Shown here piece by piece: positions 42,416 through 50,950 of a stretch of DNA of 64,000 bases. The notes below the pieces were generated by a model that was given only the letters and a program-made list of their open reading frames with translations, did no database searches and had not been told where the DNA came from. Source of the DNA: Treponema vincentii (lineage in GTDB: Bacteria; Spirochaetota; Spirochaetia; Treponematales; Treponemataceae); assembly GCF_010365865.1 (NCBI RefSeq), contig NZ_CP048020.1, positions 1,426,001 to 1,490,000 on the forward strand, given 5' to 3'. The position numbers and the translations under genes were made by a program. How positions within the stretch are numbered: the first letter of the stretch is position 1; the number at the start of each line of letters is the position of its first letter.

Positions 42416-43452
42416 TTAGTTTTGTTTGCGTATTTCCTTAATCCGCTCCCAATAAAAGTCAAGTTCATCGGCTTTAAGGAGCGGTTCAGGCGGTGGCCGT
42501 TTGAGACTATTATGCCGTTTTATTTCTCCCTGCAAGTCTGAAATTGATGATCGGATTAAAAAAAGGCTCGCCAAATGCAAAGGCGGTATCCGTTTCACTA
42601 TAATATAACGGGAGCGATTGTACCTTCGGATATTTTTGATTCGGATACACATCTCCAATTGCATAAGTTCCCGGTCCGCCCCCCTGTGGTATAAGCGTCA
42701 GCTGGCGCATACCATTTTTGCCATTGCTGATCGATACGGCGCCTTTTTCATAGTTTTTTAAGCCTAGACCCGTTATCGGTTACGCAGCTGTATATGGCAT
42801 CATATTGCCGGATAAACTTTGGTACGGTTACTTGTAATCCGTCATCGAATGCAAACCCTGCATATTTTTCTTTGTACTCAAAATCGCCTATCCAATAGCG
42901 AAATTTGATATACTGTGTCCCATTGAAGAAAAAGGCATCAAAAAAAGCAGGAGCCTCTTGCTGATATATCAAGATGCCGTTTCGGAACCCCTGTTCAACC
43001 CAAAAACCATCCAAAATCGCTGTTTCCGGTGTAAGTACCGGTTGCAAATGGGCATCCGTTTCTGCAGACACAGAAGAAGAGAGGCTTTCTCGTCTATCGG
43101 TAACAAGATTATAAGGTCTCTTTTTATAAAATGAGGAAAATAATCCGTTATCATACACCCATACGCTTGTTGTTATCGGAGTTCTGAATCCCTGGTAACG
43201 GATATTCAGTGAATAAATATTCCTTCGATCTTCTTGTTTTACCTTGACGGGGTAGCTACCCATATCCTCATACACAAAGCGATAATGAGTCTTGAGAACT
43301 ATCCGCAATGTATCTTCTGCAGCTTCGTCTGCCTTCCCGATATATTCAATAAAACGTTCCGAATTTTCCCAAATACCGGCAAGCGGCTGAGCAGGGCAGG
43401 GGAGCGAAAGAATAAAAAATAAAATGATATAAAGGTATTTAATATATCTCAC
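42416..43452 (-). pseudogene. Secreted protein of unknown function with two frameshifts
   Basis: The first 234 codons run from 43452 with a signal peptide (LFFILSLPCPAQ) and beta-rich sequence opening AGIWENSERFIEYIG. The reading frame ends at 42748 just after an A6 run. The next frame continues without a start as KNYEKGAVSISNGKNG and on to a second break at a T7 run near 42555 (minus-strand reading), after which a third frame finishes with LKADELDFYWERIKEIRKQN at 42416. Removing one base from each homopolymer gives one continuous protein of about 345 residues. Placed directly upstream of the rpsF operon. Both breaks are single-base insertions in homopolymers, so sequencing error is a real alternative to pseudogenisation. 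Confidence 0.55.
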
Positions 43453-43659
43453 AGCAACAATAGTATATCATATAGCTTGTATTTTGTTTAGCCGTCATCA
43501 TAACCAATAAAACCCTTTAATGCCCTCATATTGAACACTTTAATAGCACTTTAAGAATTATCCTAGACATAACCTCATTTATATAGTAAATTGAGGAAAT
43601 TTAATAAAGTTGCTGTACTTAGAATACGACAGTGTCAAGAATTAAAGGATTAATTAATT

Positions 43660-45540
43660 GTGAAAATTAAAGGTATAGCGTCCATTATTATACTATTTGC
43701 GCTAAGTCTTTATACCATGTCTTGTACAAAGGTCGAGCAATTGTATGTTTCAAATGGTATTTATGATATTTCGGATATTGATAAAGATATAGTTTATTCG
43801 TTAAAAGGTTCATGGGCATATGCGGAAAAAGAGTTTGTTTCTCCGATTATGCCGCTCGAGATATATACACATTTTCAGCCGATCGAATTCGGCTGGACAA
43901 CATATACACCTCCACAACCGGTACAAGGATATGCTTCGTATGCAGTAAGAATCCGCGGTTTTGAGCCTCAAAAGGTATATGCGATCCATTTTACTCGTAC
44001 ATCGTCAGCTTTTACGGTATATCTGAATGGTAACCTATTCTATACATCTGGAACGCCCGGAAAAAATTTTAAAGAAGAAATATTTGATTGGCACGCTGAT
44101 ACGGTTATCTTGCCGCTTAATAATGAAACCGAAGCAACCATTGTTGTTCATTTATCGAATTTTCATGATAGAAACCCGGGGGTAGAAACACCTTTTCTTT
44201 TTGGCCTTTATTCAACATTACAAACAAAAATAGTATTGGATAAGCTTGTTTCCTCCGGCATATTTTCTATCTTATTCAGTATGGCTACTTTCTTTATTTC
44301 TTTATTTCTGTTTTATAGGAGAGAAACCACTGCAGGCCTCTTTGGATTGCTTTGCTATAGCTTTGCCATTAGGACACTTTGTTACAATGACTTTTTGTTA
44401 AGAGATTTCTTTCCGAACGTATCGACGAATATTATGTATCGACTCGGATACTTCACCTTTCCGTTTTGTGCTGTATTTACATTTCTCTTTATTCTTAATC
44501 TGTTCATCAAAAAACCGCCAAAGGTTTTTTATTTTTTAACTATTCCATTGATCTTGTATGGTTTAATAACACTCATCACTCCAATACCGGTATTCGTCGG
44601 AATATTACTTATTGTACAACTTTATATCTTATTTCTTTCGGTGATTGCATGTATAGTGGTTGCTTATGCATTAATTAAACGAAAACCATTTGCGTTAACA
44701 TTTTTAATTTCATTTTTATTATTCATCAGCGCAGCAATATTTGACGGTTTAATTTCGAACGGTCTTATTAATGCCCCGTTTATTTCTCATTTTGGAGTAT
44801 TACTGCTGATGATTCCGATGGCATTTATTGTCATTCGGCATTTTTCTGCAGCTTTTAAGACACAAGAGCAGATGATCGAATCGATCCAAAAGACAAATAT
44901 ATCTTTTCAACGATTCTTTCCAAATGAATTTTTACAATTTTTGAATAAGAAAAATGTTACGGATATTTCACTTGGTGATAATATTCATAAAAATATGTTT
45001 ATTGCCTTTATCCATCTTGGTATTAAAGCAAAACTTTCATCAAGCAGTGCGCGTGAAGAACTGTTGATTTTATATAATACCGTTATCCAAGCAGCTAATC
45101 CTATTATTAAAAAATATAACGGATTCATTGATAAGTATTTAACAGATGGATTAATGGTTCTTTTTTACGGCACTGCAGAAGACACGGTGGATTGTATTAT
45201 TGAGATTACACAGCTCATTAAAAAAATTAATATACATAGGCAGGAGCAATCCTTACCGCCGCTTCACATCTCTTCAGGAATTCATTATGGGAAATTAATG
45301 ATGGGGACTATCGGGGAACCGGAGCGAATGGATACAACAGTTATTTCCGATGTGGTGAATATTTCTTCTCGAATGTATAGTTATGCGACTGAAAAGAATG
45401 TTAATATCATTATCAGTGAAACCGTTAGAGAACAGCTTCTTGAAAGTTATTGGCGTACACATACCTGCTTTTATTACGGAAAAATAAAATTCCACGGTAA
45501 AAGAAATTTAATAAATGTTTATGAGGTCAATTTACTATGA
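43660..45540 (+). CDS. 7TM-DISM-type class III cyclase-like protein, C2-like (lacks first metal Asp)
   Basis: 626 residues, GTG start with AAAGG upstream. Signal/lipobox ending at Cys22 (TMSC). A ~170-residue periplasmic jelly-roll of the 7TMR-DISM type has YASYAVRIRGF, FTVYLNGNLFYTSG and HLSNFHDR. It is followed by about seven TM helices (residues ~198-395), a linker with RFFPNEFLQFLNK, and a class III cyclase domain (~445-615). Catalytic positions: metal-1 Asp is His452; Lys492 and Asp496 are present (KYLTD); Thr560, Asn567 and Arg571 are present (DVVNISSRM). The domain therefore offers the Asn/Arg/Lys face but cannot bind the metal pair normally. Its stop overlaps the next gene's start by four bases. 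AT-rich. Confidence 0.9.
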   Translation: MKIKGIASIIILFALSLYTMSCTKVEQLYVSNGIYDISDIDKDIVYSLKGSWAYAEKEFVSPIMPLEIYTHFQPIEFGWTTYTPPQPVQGYASYAVRIRGFEPQKVYAIHFTRTSSAFTVYLNGNLFYTSGTPGKNFKEEIFDWHADTVILPLNNETEATIVVHLSNFHDRNPGVETPFLFGLYSTLQTKIVLDKLVSSGIFSILFSMATFFISLFLFYRRETTAGLFGLLCYSFAIRTLCYNDFLLRDFFPNVSTNIMYRLGYFTFPFCAVFTFLFILNLFIKKPPKVFYFLTIPLILYGLITLITPIPVFVGILLIVQLYILFLSVIACIVVAYALIKRKPFALTFLISFLLFISAAIFDGLISNGLINAPFISHFGVLLLMIPMAFIVIRHFSAAFKTQEQMIESIQKTNISFQRFFPNEFLQFLNKKNVTDISLGDNIHKNMFIAFIHLGIKAKLSSSSAREELLILYNTVIQAANPIIKKYNGFIDKYLTDGLMVLFYGTAEDTVDCIIEITQLIKKINIHRQEQSLPPLHISSGIHYGKLMMGTIGEPERMDTTVISDVVNISSRMYSYATEKNVNIIISETVREQLLESYWRTHTCFYYGKIKFHGKRNLINVYEVNLL

Positions 45541-47612
45541 AAAAGATACTTGTAGGCGCTTTTCCTTTTTTTTGTATGATCCTTATGATAACATTTATTA
45601 GTAGAGAAAAACCAATACAGAATCTTCGAGAATATACAGTAACGGTACAGCATGGGCTGTTAACATTGCCAGTGCATAATGATCAAGATGTGTTTAATAT
45701 TAGAGGCCAATGGTATTTTACTCCTAATCAGTTCTATTATTTTAAAGATAATACGCGGCCGTTATATGCACCGTTACCAGGTAGGCTCAGCGAAACCGCG
45801 CTGAAAACCGACTTTGGTTATGCCTCATACGGATTACGTATTGTCGGGCTTAACCCTAATAAGGTATATGCGCTTCAATTGAGTCATATTCTCTCAAGTT
45901 GTACCATTGTTATTAACGGTATTGATAGGGCAGGGCAAGGGCAACCCGGTGTATCTGCGCGGACGGAGATACCGGGGAAAACGATCAGCATTGCAACTTT
46001 CAAGCCACTAAAGAACGGTACTGCCGATATTATCATAAATATATCTAATTTTCATAATCGATATGGGGGAACAGATCAATCAATTATCCTTGGTTCCGCT
46101 GAAATGTTAAATCGATCTTTTGTATTCAATCTTTTATTTTATAATATTGCATCTACCGTACTGTTGCTGTTTAGTATCTTTTTTATCATACTGCACTTAA
46201 ATTATAAAAAAATACCCTATATATTATGGTTTGCATTTGCTGCTATAACGATTAGTATTCGAATTAGTGTATTCTATCCGCATATTCTTGCTTATATTTG
46301 GCCTGCAATTCCATGGAAGTTGTATTTTATTTTGCGTTATTCTTCCATGCCATTAGCGGCATTGTTTTTCACAATATTTATTAATAAGATTTTAAATATC
46401 CGCTATACATCTGTTTATCGAAGTATTATTGTAATTTGCCTATTATCAACTACCTTTATTGTTATTGCACCAACGCTTCTCGTATCCCGTTATTTATATA
46501 TGCAACAGGCACTTGTATTTATTGCTGCCATTTACGACGCGGTAATCATTATTCGTGCACTGGTTAAAAGGGAGAAGTCTGCAATATGGATTGCTATTGT
46601 ATTATGTATACTTGCCGGCTTTGCGCTGTATGATACACTGGTAAGCCAATGGATTGTTTCGGGTAAATTACTCTTGCAAGAAGGCGCAATGGTCGCAATT
46701 ATTATTGCCGTCATTATGAGCATCGACGGATATGCAGAAGCAATACACCAGATTGAACAGCTGGTAGAGGAACTGAAAAGGATCCAAACAGCATTGCGTC
46801 GTTTTTTCCCTAATCAATTATTGATGTTTCTCCAGAAAACCAGTATTACTGAGATAAATACCGGAGATTTCTCGGAATTGTCGATGACTGTTCTTTCAAT
46901 TGATATCCGATCTTTTACCAGTATATCGGAACAACTGAGTCCTGACGAAGTTTTTATATTGCTTAATAACTATTTTGCTTTGGTAGCTCCTATTATCCGG
47001 CAGTACGGCGGGGTGATTATGAAGTTCCTTGGTGACGGTTTTACTGCATTGTTTCCCGAAAATTCCGATACAGCAGTATTATGCGGAATTGAAATCCAGA
47101 AGAAATTACAGGAAAAGTGTATACAGCTAAAGAATCTCCAATCTATTAAAATTAGGGCAGGTATCGGGATTGATACAGGGAGAATACTCTTAGGTGTCAT
47201 CGGAAATGATAGCCGATTAGACAGCGTTGTTATTTCAAATACTTGTTATACAGCAGAAGAATTGCAAGCCGCGACAAAGATATATTCCAATACAATTATT
47301 ATTTCTGAATCGATTTTCCGATCACTTAAGCGACCAGAAGATTTTCACATACGGTGTATTCAAGAATCGCCGATTATCGGAGAAGCGGAGCAAAGCGTAC
47401 TTTATGAAGTTTACGATTGTGATATGCCTGATATACAAAATAAAAAACGACAGACAGCATCCCGTATTGAAAAAGCGCTTAAATCCATCAAAGAAAGAGA
47501 TTACGCCCGAGCCCAAACATATCTTACACAATCGCTGGAAATATTTTCTGATGATCCGTTAGCACTCTATTATCAAAGATTGATAATAGGGATGTTGTCG
47601 GATAATTCTTAG
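45537..47612 (+). CDS. 7TM-DISM-type class III cyclase-like protein, C1-like (lacks Asn/Arg)
   Basis: 691 residues; ATG inside the stop of the previous gene (ATGA). Same architecture: a signal-anchor (residues 6-22), periplasmic jelly-roll (~40-190, with YASYGLRIVGL and NISNFHNR), seven TM helices (~197-395), linker RFFPNQLLMFLQK and cyclase domain (~447-600). The metal Asp456 (SIDIRSFT) and Asp500 (KFLGDG) and Lys496 are present, but the positions of Asn and Arg are Tyr571 and Glu575 in NTCYTAEEL, and the adenine-site residue is Val564. A ~55-residue tail resembles a TPR helix pair (DYARAQTYLTQSLEIF). It has what the first protein lacks and vice versa. Confidence 0.9.
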   Translation: MKKILVGAFPFFCMILMITFISREKPIQNLREYTVTVQHGLLTLPVHNDQDVFNIRGQWYFTPNQFYYFKDNTRPLYAPLPGRLSETALKTDFGYASYGLRIVGLNPNKVYALQLSHILSSCTIVINGIDRAGQGQPGVSARTEIPGKTISIATFKPLKNGTADIIINISNFHNRYGGTDQSIILGSAEMLNRSFVFNLLFYNIASTVLLLFSIFFIILHLNYKKIPYILWFAFAAITISIRISVFYPHILAYIWPAIPWKLYFILRYSSMPLAALFFTIFINKILNIRYTSVYRSIIVICLLSTTFIVIAPTLLVSRYLYMQQALVFIAAIYDAVIIIRALVKREKSAIWIAIVLCILAGFALYDTLVSQWIVSGKLLLQEGAMVAIIIAVIMSIDGYAEAIHQIEQLVEELKRIQTALRRFFPNQLLMFLQKTSITEINTGDFSELSMTVLSIDIRSFTSISEQLSPDEVFILLNNYFALVAPIIRQYGGVIMKFLGDGFTALFPENSDTAVLCGIEIQKKLQEKCIQLKNLQSIKIRAGIGIDTGRILLGVIGNDSRLDSVVISNTCYTAEELQAATKIYSNTIIISESIFRSLKRPEDFHIRCIQESPIIGEAEQSVLYEVYDCDMPDIQNKKRQTASRIEKALKSIKERDYARAQTYLTQSLEIFSDDPLALYYQRLIIGMLSDNS

Positions 47613-47709
47613 AGTATTGACATAACGACTTTATGCTTTAAGATAAACATTTTAGTAGACAGAACGCTCATTATTAATAGCATATTTCAACTATTTATTA
47701 TATAACGTT

Positions 47710-48621
47710 TTATAGAGATTTGTCTAGTAGTCGTTTTTCGATCGCATCAATGCTACTGTCAGGAGTTGAAGCGCCGGCAGCAAGGCCGATTGTTCCGTAC
47801 TGATACACATCCTGAGGAATATCATCGGCGGATTCGGCAAGCCATGCAGGTTTACTGCTGTCGATGGCAGTTTGCAAAAGACGGCGGGTATTGGCGGAAT
47901 TACCGCCGCCGATAACGAGTATTGCATCAACTTCTTCTACGAGCTCCATGAGCGCCTCCTGCCGTTCGTCGGTCGCCGGACAAATAGTTTCCAAAACGGT
48001 AAGGTTTGGAATTTTACTATTAAGGATTTTGGCAATTGCGCGGTATTCTTCCCGTTTAATGGTGGTTTGGGCAATCAGAACGGTAGGCGCTCCATCATAT
48101 TGCAGTTTTTCCGCTTCTGCAGCCGTCTGCACGGTAATACACTTACCATTTGGAACTGACAAAGCATATCCTTTAATTCCGATTAGTTCTCCATGGTTTT
48201 TATCCCCGGCGAGGATAACCGTATAACCTTTTTTTGAATACTGTGCAGCCCTCAGTTGGCTTGCAATGACACGCGGGCAGGTTGCATCGATAATGATTGC
48301 GCCACAGTCTATCAATTCTTGCCGTTTTTTCGGAGCGATACCGTGTGCTCTGATAATAATCGGTGAGTCGGGAGTAATCTGAGATTTCAGCTCCTCATCG
48401 GGGTTTACGATGCGTACCCCCTTCGCTTCTAAAAGCCGTATCGTTACCGGATTGTGAATGAGTGGGCCATACGTATAAACCGTTTTGTCAGGATACTTGG
48501 CAAGAGCACGATATACCGCCTCAACCGCCCTTCGTACTCCCATACAGTAACCAAGTACTTTTGCACGCTTCACCTGTCGATGCTGTTCTTGCGGATGCGG
48601 TATATCGTCGAGCTTTATCAT
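47710..48621 (-). CDS. ispH: 4-hydroxy-3-methylbut-2-enyl diphosphate reductase
   Basis: 303 residues; last step of the MEP pathway to IPP and DMAPP, which feeds undecaprenyl carrier for cell-wall synthesis. The three [4Fe-4S] cysteines are in LGYCMGVRRAVE, IDATCPRV and ETICPATDERQ. Substrate contacts include PLIHNP, IRAHGI and NSANTRRL, and the C-terminal AGASTPDSSI. The ATG at 48621 has AAAGG upstream. It is downstream of nifS-like and aroB on the same strand with a 41-base gap; a cysteine desulfurase beside an Fe-S enzyme is suggestive. Confidence 0.96.
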   Translation of the reverse strand: MIKLDDIPHPQEQHRQVKRAKVLGYCMGVRRAVEAVYRALAKYPDKTVYTYGPLIHNPVTIRLLEAKGVRIVNPDEELKSQITPDSPIIIRAHGIAPKKRQELIDCGAIIIDATCPRVIASQLRAAQYSKKGYTVILAGDKNHGELIGIKGYALSVPNGKCITVQTAAEAEKLQYDGAPTVLIAQTTIKREEYRAIAKILNSKIPNLTVLETICPATDERQEALMELVEEVDAILVIGGGNSANTRRLLQTAIDSSKPAWLAESADDIPQDVYQYGTIGLAAGASTPDSSIDAIEKRLLDKSL

Positions 48622-48662
48622 TTTACACCTTTTTTACCATAATACCGTTAATTAAAATACCG

Positions 48663-49850
48663 TTAATTAAAATCTGTAACGACTTCTCTCACAGCTGCAA
48701 CGAATTGTTCCAAATCACTTTTTTCCGTGCTGTGTCCGATGGAAATACGTATAGCATTTTGTGCAATTTCGGGACTAACGGAAAGAGCTGCCAGTATCGG
48801 CCGAACTTTTGTCTTTGAAGAACATGCTGAACCGGCCGATACAAAGATATCGCGATCGGAAAGGCATCGTGTCATGACTTCTGCCGGAACATTCTTAAAG
48901 CTCGCTTGTATAATCCACGGTGAAAATGCATGGGCACACTTGATGTTATCCGGTACTGCGGCATTCGATATTTTTTCGACTGGTATTCTTGCGGAAGGGA
49001 TAATCGAACATTCGGGGATTCGGCACAACGCTTCGATGAGGAATCGAGACAACTCCCCTGCCCGCTCAAATTTTTGCTGAAAATCCGTATATGTTTTTTC
49101 AAGACAGCGGGCAAGCGCACAGGCACCGGCAAGGTTTTCCGTTCCGGGTCGAATGTTGCGCTCCTGTGAGCCGCCGCGGATACCGGAGTTTAAGGGTTGT
49201 TTTAAGTATAAAAGGCCGATACCGCGCAGCCCGCCGATCTTATGGGCGCTCATCGAAGCGGAATGCACATCGGCAAGTCCAAGCTCCGCGACCGGTAATT
49301 TTCCGATCGATTGTACCATATCAACATGGAAATGAACGGGTCTTTTTCCGGCTGTATGTGCTTTGAGAGCTTGTGCAATATCTCGAACCGGCTGCACAGA
49401 TCCAATCTCGTTGTTAACGCCCATAATTGCAACCAACACGGTATCTTCCCGCAGGGTATGCAATACCGCATCGGGGGTAATGCAGCCGCTCTTATCGGAA
49501 GGAGCTTTTAAAATCGTCCAGCCGCAGTGCTCCAATACGGCGGCTTGTTCTCGTACCGACGGGTGTTCGATATTGCTGATAATCAGACTGCCGGTTGCCG
49601 GACGGGTTAATAATGAAAGGAGTACGAGACTGTTTGATTCGGAAGCGCCGGAGGTAAAATAAAGCGTTTCTGCGGGAACACCGAGCACTGCGGCGCAGCG
49701 GCTGCGGGCTTTTTCCAGCATATTCCGTGCCTCTTTTCCGAAGCGGTGCTGTGCTGAAGGATTTGCGAACACTGCTGTCGCCTCACGATAAGCAGCTTCA
49801 ATCTCATCGGTGTAGGGTATCGCCGATGCGGCCCAATCCAGATAAATCAT
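48663..49850 (-). CDS. Cysteine desulfurase (NifS/IscS class)
   Basis: 395 residues, class V aminotransferase fold. It releases sulfur from cysteine as an enzyme-bound persulfide for Fe-S clusters or tRNA thiolation. The PLP Lys is in SAHKIGGLRGIG, with the cofactor-binding HVDMVQSIG and NIEHPSV. The catalytic Cys lies in the loop SAGSACSSK, as in IscS/NifS type. Residue order and length are normal. The start overlaps the aroB stop by four bases (ATGA), and GGGAGG lies upstream. The assigned group (IscS vs NifS) was not resolved. Confidence 0.93.
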   Translation of the reverse strand: MIYLDWAASAIPYTDEIEAAYREATAVFANPSAQHRFGKEARNMLEKARSRCAAVLGVPAETLYFTSGASESNSLVLLSLLTRPATGSLIISNIEHPSVREQAAVLEHCGWTILKAPSDKSGCITPDAVLHTLREDTVLVAIMGVNNEIGSVQPVRDIAQALKAHTAGKRPVHFHVDMVQSIGKLPVAELGLADVHSASMSAHKIGGLRGIGLLYLKQPLNSGIRGGSQERNIRPGTENLAGACALARCLEKTYTDFQQKFERAGELSRFLIEALCRIPECSIIPSARIPVEKISNAAVPDNIKCAHAFSPWIIQASFKNVPAEVMTRCLSDRDIFVSAGSACSSKTKVRPILAALSVSPEIAQNAIRISIGHSTEKSDLEQFVAAVREVVTDFN

Positions 49851-50926
49851 ATCAGTACCTCCCGTATTATAGAAGTATCGACTTCACGTACCTGTGTTTT
49901 GAGAATATTCTCTTGAAGAACAAGTCGAATCATCCCACCTCGGTTCTTTTTATCTTTTTTCATGCGCGCAATAATAGCATCCGCAAAAGAATCTGTATTA
50001 GATAGTATACTAAAGTAGACAGGTGTTGTACACCAGCCGTAACAGCTAAGAATTGCCGTGAGGGAGTTGGCGTAGTTTTTATCGGTAAGCTGTAGACGAA
50101 GTCCTACGGCTAAGGCGCGAGACATACCCCATGCGACGGCATCTCCATGTGGTATGGAAAAATGAGCTAAACTTTCAAGAGCATGGGCGAAGGTGTGTCC
50201 GAAATTTAAGAAAGCGCGTTCTCCTTGTTCGGTAAAGTCCCGCTCGACAACTTGCGCCTTAGCCTCCGCAGCGCGGCGTATCATCGTAGAGATACAGGCC
50301 TTATCTCTACCGATAATTTCATCATGCTGTGTTAAAAACATCTGATACAGTTCGGTATCGTAGAGGACGGCAGTTTTCAGTATTTCAGCAAGCCCCGAAC
50401 GATATTCGGCCTCAGGCAAGGAACGGAGCACCGGAAAACAGAGGTGAATCGATGAAGCGGCGTAAAATGTACCGATAAGATTTTTATAACCGGAAAGATT
50501 CACTGCTGTTTTTCCGCCGATGCTTGCATCCGCCATCGCGAGTACGGTTGTCGGCACCAGAATACACTGTATGCCGCGCATATAGAGCGAAGCGGCAAGG
50601 GCGGTTATGTCGCATACTACGCCGCCGCCGAATGCGATAAAACAGGCATGCCGGTCAAGTTCGTATTCTGCAGCTTTCTCGGCAATAAGAGTAAGGGAGT
50701 CTAAGTTTTTTGCTTCATCCCCTGCCGGTAGTACTACCAGCGGTACTTGCATGGAAAAATATTCAGCTTGTCGTAAGAGCGGGAGCGTATGCTCGTCGCA
50801 TACATACAATGCGTCTACACTCCCCTTTTTTTCCGAAAGTTGAGGGAGCCGGATGGTATCTGAGTACCATACCTGTGTAGTGCCGTGCGGCGTAGAAAAT
50901 GAAAATGATTGCGGTAATGATTTCAT
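49847..50926 (-). CDS. aroB: 3-dehydroquinate synthase
   Basis: 359 residues; converts DAHP to 3-dehydroquinate with transient NAD+ oxidation. NAD/metal-site motifs: AFGGGVVCDITALAASLYMRG, PTTVLAMADASIGGKTAVN, GLAEILKTAVL (Glu/Lys), and metal His residues in FLNFGHTFAHALE and PHGDAVAWGM. Its pathway partner aroA is at 18915. The gene lies between a GH57-like gene (25 bases upstream) and nifS (overlapping). Confidence 0.96.
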   Translation of the reverse strand: MKSLPQSFSFSTPHGTTQVWYSDTIRLPQLSEKKGSVDALYVCDEHTLPLLRQAEYFSMQVPLVVLPAGDEAKNLDSLTLIAEKAAEYELDRHACFIAFGGGVVCDITALAASLYMRGIQCILVPTTVLAMADASIGGKTAVNLSGYKNLIGTFYAASSIHLCFPVLRSLPEAEYRSGLAEILKTAVLYDTELYQMFLTQHDEIIGRDKACISTMIRRAAEAKAQVVERDFTEQGERAFLNFGHTFAHALESLAHFSIPHGDAVAWGMSRALAVGLRLQLTDKNYANSLTAILSCYGWCTTPVYFSILSNTDSFADAIIARMKKDKKNRGGMIRLVLQENILKTQVREVDTSIIREVLI

Positions 50927-50950
50927 AGGCGTCTGTTGTAGCCGACAAAT

